From positions 1 through 26,573 of IMG/VR virus record IMGVR_UViG_3300021961_000535: a stretch of 26,573 nucleotides of DNA; one strand, written 5' to 3'. The DNA is from a virus. Of the stretch, positions 14,706 to 23,304 are shown piece by piece. The position numbers and the translations under genes were made by a program. Position 1 is the stretch's first letter. Each line of letters begins with the position of its first letter. The notes beneath the pieces are model-generated. The model was not told the origin of the DNA. It worked only from the letters and a program-made list of their open reading frames with translations, and ran no database searches.

Positions 14706-15955
14706 TATGCGTATCTCCTTGCTTGATTATTGTTACCAGTAAATGCCCAGCGTTGTGGTGTAGATGGTTCATAGTCTGTGCGTAGAGGAAATAAGAAGTC
14801 CACCAAATATCCAACTGCGTCTGCCATATGATCCAATTCTCCATCCTTTTCTATTATGGATGTGCCTGGTTTGTATACCATTCTTTCTAAACTATTAATT
14901 ATCTGTCTGCATTTAGGGTCAACAAATAATGAATGCTCACCCCTGCTGTTTTTTAGTTTTGCATTTACACTATTAACCCTATCTCTAATAGGAGTGTGTG
15001 CATTTCTTACTTGAACGGTAAAGCCTGCGTTTTGTAATATTGAAATGTCAGTTCTACCACCTGCTGATGTTTTTCTTTGACGTCCTGCTGGGTCCGGATA
15101 CATTATGATCCTTGATTGTGAATAACGTCTTTTTAATTCATCACATACTTCGTCTGTGTTAGAACCTTTCATTACAATTTCATCTATAAAATATATTGTT
15201 CTGCCTTCAATAACAGCAATTGAAACACTCATAGGATCCACGTTAAAGTCAATACCACAATGTATTTCTCTAACAGGTGCATTGTGTGCCTGTATTGTGT
15301 ATTTTCTATCAAAGTTGTAGTATACCTGTCCACTATAAGTGTTGAATGTAGCAAGATATTCTTGCTCAAAAGTTTTTTGATCCATATCACGTTTGGCTTG
15401 TTCAATTTCATTTTCAGGAACATTGCCACCATCCAGTGTTGTGTATGTGTGGGCACCCCAATTGTCTGCTTCCTGTGCCATTGTGAACATTTCGTGGCTC
15501 CAACTACCAACGCCTCTAGGTGTTCCTAAAAACATTGCCTTACCACCTTTGTCTGATAGTGTTGGACGTAAAACCGTTGTCCAAGTTTCTGGAGTGATAT
15601 CTTGGAATTCATCTAATACAATAAAATCCAAACCAACGCCTCGCAAACTATCAGGATTATCAGCACCCTTAAGATGTATAACGGATCCATTTTTTAATCT
15701 CAATTTTAATTCTGCTTCATTGCTTTGATCAATCCAACGCAAATCTTTTAACTTGTTTTTTAATTGATCCCAAACAATACCTTTACTCATTCTGTATGAA
15801 GGACTTACATACCAAACCTGTTGGTCCGGCTTTGATGCCGCCTTTGCCAACTCTCTCATTGCCACGTGTGTTTTGCCAAAGCGTCTTCCTGTCACAGCGA
15901 CACGAAATCTGCTTTCATCTTGACAAATAACCTGTTGTGGTTGACTTAATGGCAT
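14705..15955 (-). CDS. terL: Terminase large subunit
   Basis: 416 aa. The ATPase domain shows Walker A GRRFGKTH (residues 23-30), Walker B DFIVLDE (110-116, Asp115-Glu116) and the coupling motif LGTPRG (143-148). The nuclease domain shows Asp236 (GIDFNVDPM), Asp288 (YPDPAG) and Asp375/Asp379 (DHMADA), the usual metal-binding acidic residues of RNase H-like terminase nucleases. It pumps DNA into the prohead and cuts at headful or cohesive ends; which one cannot be told from this window. GGGAGGAT precedes the ATG. Complete, with all key residues present. Confidence 0.97.
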   Translation of the reverse strand: MPLSQPQQVICQDESRFRVAVTGRRFGKTHVAMRELAKAASKPDQQVWYVSPSYRMSKGIVWDQLKNKLKDLRWIDQSNEAELKLRLKNGSVIHLKGADNPDSLRGVGLDFIVLDEFQDITPETWTTVLRPTLSDKGGKAMFLGTPRGVGSWSHEMFTMAQEADNWGAHTYTTLDGGNVPENEIEQAKRDMDQKTFEQEYLATFNTYSGQVYYNFDRKYTIQAHNAPVREIHCGIDFNVDPMSVSIAVIEGRTIYFIDEIVMKGSNTDEVCDELKRRYSQSRIIMYPDPAGRQRKTSAGGRTDISILQNAGFTVQVRNAHTPIRDRVNSVNAKLKNSRGEHSLFVDPKCRQIINSLERMVYKPGTSIIEKDGELDHMADAVGYLVDFLFPLRTDYEPSTPQRWAFTGNNNQARRYA

Positions 15956-15958
15956 ATA

Positions 15959-16282
15959 TTAATCCTCCCACGGTAACGGAGTTTTGTTGTCTCCATCTTC
16001 TGGTGTATCTTTTTGTCCTAGGTATTGTTTACCTAAAAATATTTGCATACGGGTATCACCATTTAAGGCTTTATCCCATTGTGCTCTGCGTAAACTTTTT
16101 TTACCCGCCTGTTTACCTTTTTCTAACAAATCTTTAAAACGTCTTTTTAGAGTTTCTGTAGGAATGCCAACCACTTCAGCAATTTCATCTGGAGTGCATT
16201 GTATACAAGCAAGTTTATAGACAAGGTCTCTGTCTATAGTCTTGTATTTTTTAACAGGCTGTGATTTATTATTTTCATCCAT
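15959..16282 (-). CDS. terS: Terminase small subunit
   Basis: 107 aa. A helix-turn-helix appears at residues ~25-50 (CTPDEIAEVVGIPTETLKRR) that would recognise the packaging site, followed by a charged oligomerisation helix (LRRAQWDKALNGDTRMQIFL) and the 'GKQYLGQKD' end typical of short small terminases. It lies just upstream of the large terminase and is coupled to its own upstream gene by TAATG at 16282. The packaging site is normally in or near this gene, but no site could be identified. Confidence 0.88.
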   Translation of the reverse strand: MDENNKSQPVKKYKTIDRDLVYKLACIQCTPDEIAEVVGIPTETLKRRFKDLLEKGKQAGKKSLRRAQWDKALNGDTRMQIFLGKQYLGQKDTPEDGDNKTPLPWED

Positions 16283-16611
16283 TATATCTGTCTCTCCACT
16301 ACCTTGATTCTAAAGTTTCTGCTATCTTTTAAACCATTGGTGGTTGTGATTTTGTATTCTACGTTATAAACTTTGCCTGTTGTTCCGCCTGAAATATTTG
16401 CTGTTGCTATGTAATTTGTGTTTGTGCTTGAATCTATTACTAAAGGTGTTGCATCGCCACTAATGGTTTCTGCCGTGATAGTAATTGCAGAAATTGTATC
16501 ACCAGTTGGCATCCAGTTGGTCCAATCCAATGAATAATCCAAAACCGCATATGGGTCTTTTTCTATAAAATGCCCTACCCTATCTTGTTGGAAACCTGTA
16601 AGTGTCGCCAT
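16282..16611 (-). CDS. Small beta-sandwich-like virion-associated protein
   Basis: 109 aa. It begins with a short N-terminal part containing 'EKDPYAVLDYSLDWTNWMPT' then GDTISAITIT, and continues as an alternating beta pattern (Ig-like, ~30-105, ending KDSRNFRIKVVERQI). Small proteins of this type occur in several marine phage structural clusters. The D-W-T-x-W-x-x-x-G-D-T-I opening is recurrent, but the role (decoration, fibre base or adaptor) is unknown. Coupled to both neighbours by TAATG overlaps. Confidence 0.65.
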   Translation of the reverse strand: MATLTGFQQDRVGHFIEKDPYAVLDYSLDWTNWMPTGDTISAITITAETISGDATPLVIDSSTNTNYIATANISGGTTGKVYNVEYKITTTNGLKDSRNFRIKVVERQI

Positions 16612-18089
16612 TAACCTTCTCTCCTGTCTAAAGGATTTATTTGTTCTACGAGTGTTAGCGTCTGTGGCTTAAGAACTCTACTTTCGCTTTTCACCATGAA
16701 TCCTCGTGTTTCTTGTTCAATGTTATTTAAGCGATTCTCTGGTTTTACCGCAAATTTTCGCTCCTCTTGTTCGATAATGAGTGTTCTTGACTCCGAATCT
16801 ACAGCAAATACTCTAAATGGATCTATGATATAGATTGTTAAGGCACTTAACACACTATTGAATGCACTCATTGATGCACTTAATCTTACAAGTATACCTG
16901 CATTACAATCCAATGTGAATTGTGGTAATAGTGTTGCACTTCTATCATATCTTGCTATTGCATTGGTTGTTAATGAAGCACTTGCTGTTATTGTAGCACT
17001 ATTGCCTCTTGTTCTTTCACCAAGTGTTAGTTGTGAATTAAATGCTGAAAGTGTTGCGGCACCACCCGCAGTATAATTGCCTGCGATTGTAAGTGTGCCA
17101 GCACTTGCTTCTAATACTATACCACGTTTTGTTTGAACGGCACTTGCACTAAAGTCAAATGCACCACTCATTGTGGACACACCTGATACTTGGAATATAG
17201 CACTTGAAGTTAAACCAAATGCACCAGTTAGGTTTGCTGTTGTATCTGTTCCTTTTGTTCCTGCTGTGACTACCGTGTTAAACGCTTGTAAATCAGCAAC
17301 GGCTGTTGAATGTATCTTATCACCATCTGCTGTTAGTGTTCCGCTTGATGCTTGTAAACTTGCACCTGGTAAAATTAAATCACCATCTGCTGTTAGCGTT
17401 GCACTACTTGTTAGATTAATTACACCCGCTTCGATGAATAATCTTATACCACTATCTGGTAGATAAAGTGTTGGTCCCCAAATCTGTTGTGTGTCATGAT
17501 TCCAACTACCATAGTTTGCCCAAGTCACACCATCGTGTGCATTGACAGCCAATGTTGCAACACCGCCTCTTAAGACATCAGCATCAACAACCATTGTGCC
17601 AGCACTTGCCTGTAGTGTTGCTCCTGGATGTATTCTACCAGCCGCAACAACAACGGCACCAGCACCTGATATGTTTGACGCACCTTGTTTTATTTGAACG
17701 CCAAGTGCTGTTTGTGTAGCATTGGCATTTATAGTTGATGTTGAACGTTTTGTTTGAACAGCACTTGCTGTTAGTGTGCCTGCACTTGCTTGAAGTGTTG
17801 CACTACGTTTAATTTGACTTGCTTCAAGTGTGAACGATAATGCACTTGATATTGTAGCACTACCACCATTAACTTTTTGTGGTGTTGTAGTGGTTGTGGC
17901 GGTAGTTGCAAGTGTCGCCGAAGTTTGTTTTAATTTATCAGCCTGTGCAGATACAGAAGCAGATACCGTTAAGGTTGCCTGTCCAAGGATCGCACCTTGC
18001 ACATAACCTATATTAACATAGGTATCGCTTACATAGCCTGTTGTCGCATAACCCTCTGCGACATATAAATCACTAACAAACTCCGCCAC
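16611..18089 (-). CDS. Long beta-repeat structural protein with C-terminal R/E repeats
   Basis: 492 aa from GTG at 18089 (preceding GGGGGG is a weak ribosome site). Residues 1-30 have repeating Tyr-Val-x-x-Gly-Tyr pairs. About 40-400 is an imperfect repeat of 'GATLQASAGTL...' type units separated by basic 'QTKR' turns, a pattern expected for a beta-solenoid or stacked sheets. Residues 420-490 hold three or more short repeats built on F/L-x-V-x-S/P-E-x-R (AVDSESRTLIIEQEERKFAV). A signal peptide is absent, so it is most likely a virion fibre/head-associated protein. A position upstream of the terminase is unusual for tail fibres, so a head fibre is an alternative. Confidence 0.7.
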   Translation of the reverse strand: MAEFVSDLYVAEGYATTGYVSDTYVNIGYVQGAILGQATLTVSASVSAQADKLKQTSATLATTATTTTTPQKVNGGSATISSALSFTLEASQIKRSATLQASAGTLTASAVQTKRSTSTINANATQTALGVQIKQGASNISGAGAVVVAAGRIHPGATLQASAGTMVVDADVLRGGVATLAVNAHDGVTWANYGSWNHDTQQIWGPTLYLPDSGIRLFIEAGVINLTSSATLTADGDLILPGASLQASSGTLTADGDKIHSTAVADLQAFNTVVTAGTKGTDTTANLTGAFGLTSSAIFQVSGVSTMSGAFDFSASAVQTKRGIVLEASAGTLTIAGNYTAGGAATLSAFNSQLTLGERTRGNSATITASASLTTNAIARYDRSATLLPQFTLDCNAGILVRLSASMSAFNSVLSALTIYIIDPFRVFAVDSESRTLIIEQEERKFAVKPENRLNNIEQETRGFMVKSESRVLKPQTLTLVEQINPLDRREG

Positions 18090-18112
18090 GGGTTAATCCC
18101 CCCAATGACGTA

Positions 18113-18535
18113 TTACGCCAATGATACCGTTAAATTTCCTGAAGTAATCTGGAAAGTATCACCTGAATCGATTGTTTTGTTTGTGTCTAATGCACCGTAG
18201 AACAATACGTTTCCTGAAGTTGATGCATCCATTACAGCAACGTGTGTAATAGTTGACCAGTTGCCATCTGATGCCGCTGGAAAAGTAATGTTGCCGGAAT
18301 TAGATACCGAACCACCTGATACCGTGCCGAAAGTCACTGCCTGACGTGCATAAGCACCGCCTGTGCATTCGTCTGTGATTGTTCCTGCTTCTAGTCTTTC
18401 AGCAGTTCCGCCCGCTGAATCGTCTGAATTGAATAAAGCAACATACACCGTAGCAGGTGCTGTTGTAACTGCACTATTGTTTTTTAACCAAAAGTCCAGT
18501 GTTTTGTCTTCTGTATAATTTGAAGCCGCACTCAT
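18113..18535 (-). CDS. Phage tail fibre-type protein, widespread family
   Basis: 140 aa. The sequence pattern 'LDFWL....APATVYVALF' and 'GGAYARQAVTFGTVSGGSVS' followed by 'ITHVAVMDASTSGNVLFYGAL' is a widespread phage protein found beside tail fibre genes in many genomes and usually annotated as tail fibre or structural protein. One DSAG motif is present near residue 40 (codons GAT TCA GCG GGC). AAGGAG lies upstream of ATG 18535. An 86-bp AT-rich gap precedes it, suggesting a separate start of transcription. Confidence 0.75.
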   Translation of the reverse strand: MSAASNYTEDKTLDFWLKNNSAVTTAPATVYVALFNSDDSAGGTAERLEAGTITDECTGGAYARQAVTFGTVSGGSVSNSGNITFPAASDGNWSTITHVAVMDASTSGNVLFYGALDTNKTIDSGDTFQITSGNLTVSLA

Positions 18536-18566
18536 TGTTTTGTCTCCTTATAAGGTTTGTTTCGTT

Positions 18567-18578
18567 TGTTAATTAACA
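18567..18578. repeat. 12-bp palindrome TGTTAATTAACA in the intergenic gap
   Basis: A perfect palindrome in the 86-bp AT-rich gap (18536-18621) before the 140-aa fibre-type gene. Palindromes of this size are common operator shapes, but no known regulator motif is recognised. A promoter may lie in this gap (AT-rich, no clear -35), unproven. Confidence 0.35.
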
Positions 18579-18621
18579 TTCGTATTTAAGCAAAATATGT
18601 ATAAATCATTATCTTACGCTT

Positions 18622-19584
18622 TTAATTTGAAGTATAGGGTGTGGTAGGAATATTACCGTATAGAGCACCAGCACTATCTTCCAAGAAATCAAAATGAACC
18701 GTAGGAGATAATGCCGCATTTGCATCTATGTTTGAATTGTAAAGATAAAACATAGGTTGTTGTAATCCTGATGCTTCGCCATTACTGCCTAGTGTTTGAT
18801 AATTGCCAGCACTATCCCATATATATGAATACCAATCATCTACCATTTGTTGTGTTGTATTGTTTAGACCTACACCTGCACTATCACCTTCTGTCTGTCT
18901 TGGTGAAGCATAAAATTCTGCTACATATCCACTCCATTTGCTGTGTTGAAAATATGTAAAATTGGGTCTACCAATTTGTGTATGATGCACACCACTACCA
19001 ACCGTTGTAATTTCTCCGTGCATTCCATACGACCTAGAAAATCCACTTGGATATCTATAGTATTCACTGCTATCAGTATCTGCTGTTTGTAATACACCAT
19101 TGATGTAAACTTTATAATCTGGATATTGAACGGTTGTGCCTGCTCCATAGGTAGGATCATTTACAACAGCAGTATTGCCTAGTTCATCATAGAATATCAT
19201 ATAGTGATTCCAACCACCAAGATTACCGTTGTAGGTAACATCTAAATGATCTCTATAAGTATTGGCACCACCTATACTTTCAATTGATGTGTGTAAAACT
19301 CGTAAACGTGATTTGTTAAGAAAAATCTGAAATCCACTATCTGTAGCAGAATATGCCGGATTGGTGACCATTACTGCCGCATCTGAACTTGTGGTTGTGG
19401 GCCTTGCCCAAAAACTCCAAAAGTAACTAAACGGGCCTACAAGGGTTCCGCTGTTATAATCATAGGCACCGCCTGATCCTGACGTGGAACTATAAAACCC
19501 TGTGGTTGGATATATGGTTATGCCATCAGCACCAAGTTGATTGAATTCAGGATTGCCTGAACTTACCAAAGGAAAAGTAAGCAT
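18622..19584 (-). CDS. LamG/concanavalin-like domain protein (320 aa)
   Basis: 320 aa with a beta-rich central region (~50-230). The run 'PFSYFWSFWARPTTTSSDAAV', later 'WNHYMIFYDE', 'YKVYINGVLQT' and the final 'YVAEFYASPRQTE' match the jelly-roll LamG pattern (W-H-x-x-x-x-Y...V-Y-x-N-G-x-x...). These domains bind sugars or proteins and are used by phages as adhesins. It carries three DSAG motifs, the most of any protein here. A TAATG overlap at 19584 links it to the upstream 167-aa gene. Confidence 0.7.
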   Translation of the reverse strand: MLTFPLVSSGNPEFNQLGADGITIYPTTGFYSSTSGSGGAYDYNSGTLVGPFSYFWSFWARPTTTSSDAAVMVTNPAYSATDSGFQIFLNKSRLRVLHTSIESIGGANTYRDHLDVTYNGNLGGWNHYMIFYDELGNTAVVNDPTYGAGTTVQYPDYKVYINGVLQTADTDSSEYYRYPSGFSRSYGMHGEITTVGSGVHHTQIGRPNFTYFQHSKWSGYVAEFYASPRQTEGDSAGVGLNNTTQQMVDDWYSYIWDSAGNYQTLGSNGEASGLQQPMFYLYNSNIDANAALSPTVHFDFLEDSAGALYGNIPTTPYTSN

Positions 19585-20087
19585 TATGCAAATGCCTCTA
19601 AATGAACTCCTAGCATATTTGTCCCATCACTAATAAATGTTAAGACATCAATGGCATTAGGATCTGTAGTGATTGCTGGGGTATTGCCAAATGTAAATTT
19701 ATAGGTGCTGTCAAAACTCAAAGTGTATCCACCTGTGCCATTCTGTTTTACAATAAGAATGTAAGTAGCACCCGCCTGTTGATTGCTTGGTGCCGCCAGT
19801 GTTGAATTGGCATCCAATGTAATCGTTGCCGTTTGTTGTGAACCCAAATTCCATTCATATGTGTTAGCACTATCGCTATCACTTAAAGTTTGTAAACCAA
19901 AGTATTGTTGTGCTGTAAAGTTTTGTGTTTGACTTGTGGCAACAAGATTAAGTCCATCATAGGTAGTAATGATGCTGTTCACATTGTCAATGTTGTTTTT
20001 TATGTCCGCTCTAGCATTGGCAACCAAATCATTTGGATTGTCCACGTTGGTTGTGTTTGCTTGTGTTAGACTTGGAAAGTTTGGCAT
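19584..20087 (-). CDS. Phage structural protein, short Asn/Ser-rich (167 aa)
   Basis: 167 aa. The N-terminus (NVDNPNDLVANARADIKNNI) is a helical region that may trimerise or attach to the tail, and the C-terminal half is beta-rich ('WNLGSQQTATITLDANSTLA', 'GYTLSFDSTYKF'), typical of small phage fibre tips or fibre-associated proteins. It contains DSDSAN, a near-DSAG variant. The ATG at 20087 lies behind AAGGAGATATAG made partly from the stop region of the upstream gene. Confidence 0.6.
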   Translation of the reverse strand: MPNFPSLTQANTTNVDNPNDLVANARADIKNNIDNVNSIITTYDGLNLVATSQTQNFTAQQYFGLQTLSDSDSANTYEWNLGSQQTATITLDANSTLAAPSNQQAGATYILIVKQNGTGGYTLSFDSTYKFTFGNTPAITTDPNAIDVLTFISDGTNMLGVHLEAFA

Positions 20088-20097
20088 CTATATCTCC

Positions 20098-22188
20098 TTA
20101 ATACCTTTGCGTATGACTAATTCTAATTTCATCAACATAAGCATCTGGCGTTCCTGAATAGTTTCCTAAACGAACATATCCGTGGTTACTATAACTACCT
20201 GCCGCTTTTGTTCCTGAAGCAACTTCAAAACCATCACACAACACTCTAATAGCACCTGTGCTGTGGTTATAAACCATCGCAATATGATGCCATTGGTTAG
20301 CATTGATTAGTCCTGTTGCTGAAGTTACATAATAACTTGCTCCTGCGTAATAGAAGAATTGTAAACTGCCATCATTTTTAGCACCAAAACTCCAATAGTT
20401 TCCGCCACCTGTAGTGACAAAACTACCCATCACCCTTGGTAAACCGTTTCCTGCTTGGGCACCTGTTAGTGTGTCATAGTATACCCAACATTCAATTGTG
20501 GTATCCTGATTATACCAAGCACTGGTTCCACCGTCACCAAAATAAATGCTGTCTGTTGAACTAAAGTTTAGGTCAACACTTGCTGTGCCAAATTTTGCTT
20601 GTGTTGTGCTTAAATCCGCACTTGCTCCACTAAAGGTAATTGTGTGTGAGTTTGAACTTTCGTCAGTTGCTGATGTCTGTCCATTTGTTCCATCCCAACT
20701 ACATAAAAATTCTGTGTTACCATCACTTGTAAATGCCGCTGTTGGAACCGTATAATCAGGTGGTGGTGTATATCCTGACAATGTTTGTCCGTTGTCATCA
20801 AATATTTCTGTTGCGTTAGCACCTTGCTGTTCAAAGTGTAATAGCAATAGTGTGTTAGCATCGTTTTCAAATGCTGTGGTGCTTGGTGTAAATCCACTTG
20901 TGTATCTTGCTGTTTGTGATACACGAAATTCATCAATGTGTCCATTGAAGAAAAATCTACCACCTGGACTACCCGTGTGCAAATATCTATCAAATATACC
21001 AATTGCTGGCACAATAGACCCAATTTGTTTATCTGTTGTATCCGTTACACTTGCTTTTTCTACACCGTCAACATATACCTTAAGTGTTCCTGAATTTCTT
21101 ACAGCCGCATAGTGTGACCAAGTGCCACTGCTACTACCTGAAGTGAATGTTGTTGAACCTACCCCATAGTGTAGTGCATTTAAGGATAAAACTAATCCTG
21201 GCACAATAGTTCCGTCCGGATCTTCATTCCAATCGTATACATGATTCCAAGTAAACAACGCATCATAGGTTCCTGGTGTTGTGGCAGGTCTTGCCCAACA
21301 TTCAATTGTAAAATCGCCTGTGCCCAATGCTGTTAAATTGTGCATTGGCACAAAATCACCTGTTCCATCCAATAGTAAACTTGAACTACCAAATTTGTAT
21401 TGTGCTGTATCTATCTGTGCGTTACCAAATGCAGTTAAACCAACCGGTCCTCTATCACCGTTGTCATCAATGAACACCGTGTCACCATCTGTTCCATCTG
21501 CGTGGATCAACAATAGTGTGTTGCTGTCATTTACAAATGCTGTTGTTGTTGGTGTAAATCCTGTTGTGTATCTTGCAGTTTTAGAAATACGGAATTCATC
21601 AATATTTCCTGGCAATGAATAACCACTATTGTAGTAAGCACCAAATTGCAGATATCTTGCACTTGAATAATCATATGTATCAGTGGAACTCCATTGTTGA
21701 ACTCCATCTATGTAAAGATACATGGTTCCGCTGTATCTAACAACAGCAACGTGATACCACGTGTTTGTGCTGTTTGCTGATGCAGTTAAACCTAACGCCT
21801 GTGATGATGTTCCTTTAAAATAGACTTGCCAGTTTGCGGAGCCATTGCTGTAAAACGCCGCCGCTACAGAATTAGCACCTGATGACGCATTGTAGTCTGG
21901 ATCTGCGTGAATATGAAATATACCCTTGTTTGCTGTATTGCTTGTTCTTGCAAAACATTCAATGGTGAAATCACCTGAACTACCAACCGTTGAACCAAAG
22001 TCCGCAACATCTACGGTTAGATAATCACTTGTTCCATCACCTAGATAAGAACTGCCGCCAAACTTGTATTGTGCTGTGTCTATCTGTGCATCATTGACTG
22101 CTGTAATGGTTCTTGCTGTTCTTTGTGCTACTGCCGCCGCTTCTGCCGCCTTTGCTAAAAAACTTAATCTACTTGCTCCAATTGGCAT
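20098..22188 (-). CDS. Triple LamG-like adhesin (696 aa)
   Basis: 696 aa. A short Ala-rich N-terminal helix (AKAAEAAAVAQRTARTI) is followed by three LamG/concanavalin-type units at about 30-225, 250-455 and 500-696. Units 1 and 2 share 'AQIDTAQYKFG', unit 3 the related 'STTQAKFG'. All three carry 'FTIEC/TTIECW', a W-x-H-x-A-x-V segment, an 'YVDGV/YIDGV/LCDGF' turn and end in 'DEFRISKTARY', 'DEFRVSQTARY' or 'DEIRISHTQRY'. This looks like a duplicated carbohydrate-binding module fixed to the virion by the N-terminal helix. No signal peptide. It lies upstream of the terminase genes. Confidence 0.85.
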   Translation of the reverse strand: MPIGASRLSFLAKAAEAAAVAQRTARTITAVNDAQIDTAQYKFGGSSYLGDGTSDYLTVDVADFGSTVGSSGDFTIECFARTSNTANKGIFHIHADPDYNASSGANSVAAAFYSNGSANWQVYFKGTSSQALGLTASANSTNTWYHVAVVRYSGTMYLYIDGVQQWSSTDTYDYSSARYLQFGAYYNSGYSLPGNIDEFRISKTARYTTGFTPTTTAFVNDSNTLLLIHADGTDGDTVFIDDNGDRGPVGLTAFGNAQIDTAQYKFGSSSLLLDGTGDFVPMHNLTALGTGDFTIECWARPATTPGTYDALFTWNHVYDWNEDPDGTIVPGLVLSLNALHYGVGSTTFTSGSSSGTWSHYAAVRNSGTLKVYVDGVEKASVTDTTDKQIGSIVPAIGIFDRYLHTGSPGGRFFFNGHIDEFRVSQTARYTSGFTPSTTAFENDANTLLLLHFEQQGANATEIFDDNGQTLSGYTPPPDYTVPTAAFTSDGNTEFLCSWDGTNGQTSATDESSNSHTITFSGASADLSTTQAKFGTASVDLNFSSTDSIYFGDGGTSAWYNQDTTIECWVYYDTLTGAQAGNGLPRVMGSFVTTGGGNYWSFGAKNDGSLQFFYYAGASYYVTSATGLINANQWHHIAMVYNHSTGAIRVLCDGFEVASGTKAAGSYSNHGYVRLGNYSGTPDAYVDEIRISHTQRY
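21391..22089 (-). repeat. Direct repeat between LamG units 1 and 2
   Basis: The 30-base stretches at 21391-21420 and 22060-22089 differ at only two positions. Both encode the AQIDTAQYKF-type start of a LamG unit. The spacing matches the unit length, pointing to tandem duplication within the gene and a likely site for recombination-driven unit gain or loss. Confidence 0.75.
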
Positions 22189-22198
22189 TGCCTACTCC

Positions 22199-23269
22199 TT
22201 ATTGAAAGTCTGTTGCTATTGATGCCCAGTAAGTGGTTCCATCATAAAAGATTGAAACAACACTAAATGAAGTCAATGTAGTATTGCCCCCTGCAAATTT
22301 ATAAGCACCAGTTCCTGATGCTGTTCCTGATCCTGTAACAATAAGTGTTACCGTTTGTCCTGTAGCCGCATCACTAAATGCAGGTAATGACAAACCTGAA
22401 GTGATAGTCACCGATTGAACATTTCCGTTTGAAACCGTAATGGTTGGAGTGTCTGTTGAACCCAGTGCATAAACCGTTTCTGAATAATCTTCTAGTATAA
22501 CATTGTTGATTTCGTTGCCCTGTCCATCAAGCGTTCCGCCCAGTTGTGGAGTTGTGTCTTCTACAACATTGGCAATACCTGCACTTGGTTGTGCAACCCA
22601 ACTTAATGTTCCCGCACCGTTTGTTGAAAGAACATAACCATTTGTTCCTTCTGCTGGCCAAGTAGCATAGTCAATAATCACATTTCCTGTGTTTGGTGTT
22701 AGGTTAATGTTGCCTGATCCGTTTGGAGCAATAGTGATATTGCCGCTTGATGCAGAAACAATTGAATTTCCATTTACATCTAAACTGCCACCAAGTTGTG
22801 GTGTTGTATCTTCTACGACGTTTGCGATACCAACAGCGTCTGTTGCCGCAATTTCAATTGCACCAGCACTATCTACGTTTAGGGTAATGTTGCTACCAGC
22901 AACAAATTGAATTGTGTCTGTTGAAGCATCTGAACCTGTTAGTGTGAAGTTAGCATTGCTACCATCTACCGTTGCTCCAATTGTGTATGTTGTGTTTGTG
23001 TCGGCAGTATCTTGATTGATTGTAATAACTGCTTCGCCGGCACTATCTGTTGTTAGTGCTGTTGTAATACCTGTTCCACCAGCGATTGTAAATTTTTCAT
23101 TTGCCAGTGCTTGACCTAGTGTTGTTTGTCCTGAATCAGCATTTAGATCAATTGCTTGAATTTTGTTGTTTAAAATATCGATAAAGTTATTATCTAATTC
23201 ACTAAAGGTTAAACTATCGCCCTTGGTAGTTGCTCCTGTTGTGGTTTCCTGTCGTAGAGTAATTGTCAT
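22199..23269 (-). CDS. Fibre protein with internal duplication (356 aa)
   Basis: 356 aa. The start 'MTITLRQETTTGATTKGDSL' followed by FSELDNNFIDI is a familiar N-terminal attachment type in marine phage fibres ('LTFAELDNNFIDL'). A repeated segment 'GIANVVEDTTPQLGG' then S/T-LD occurs twice (22788-22831 and 22536-22579 in DNA), each leading into an 'NGN/QGN' turn. The body is Ala/Gly/Thr/Asn-rich and predicted beta-fibrous, with two DSAG motifs. The C-terminal ~80 residues form a compact beta domain. The stop codon overlaps the ribosome site of the next gene. Confidence 0.8.
   Translation of the reverse strand: MTITLRQETTTGATTKGDSLTFSELDNNFIDILNNKIQAIDLNADSGQTTLGQALANEKFTIAGGTGITTALTTDSAGEAVITINQDTADTNTTYTIGATVDGSNANFTLTGSDASTDTIQFVAGSNITLNVDSAGAIEIAATDAVGIANVVEDTTPQLGGSLDVNGNSIVSASSGNITIAPNGSGNINLTPNTGNVIIDYATWPAEGTNGYVLSTNGAGTLSWVAQPSAGIANVVEDTTPQLGGTLDGQGNEINNVILEDYSETVYALGSTDTPTITVSNGNVQSVTITSGLSLPAFSDAATGQTVTLIVTGSGTASGTGAYKFAGGNTTLTSFSVVSIFYDGTTYWASIATDFQ
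22536..22831 (-). repeat. Tandem 44-base repeat units in the fibre gene
   Basis: Two 44-base copies at 22536-22579 and 22788-22831 code for the same GIANVVEDTTPQLGG run. They differ mainly at third codon positions, so the duplication is old and kept by protein-level selection. Confidence 0.75.
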
Positions 23270-23304
23270 TTTGTATCTCCTGGTTTACATTGCCCCAACA
23301 ATAT

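Noticed and set aside
22536-22831. The fibre gene repeat as a recent transposon or IS duplication
   Set aside because: Copies differ mostly at silent positions, lie in frame and have no terminal inverted repeats.
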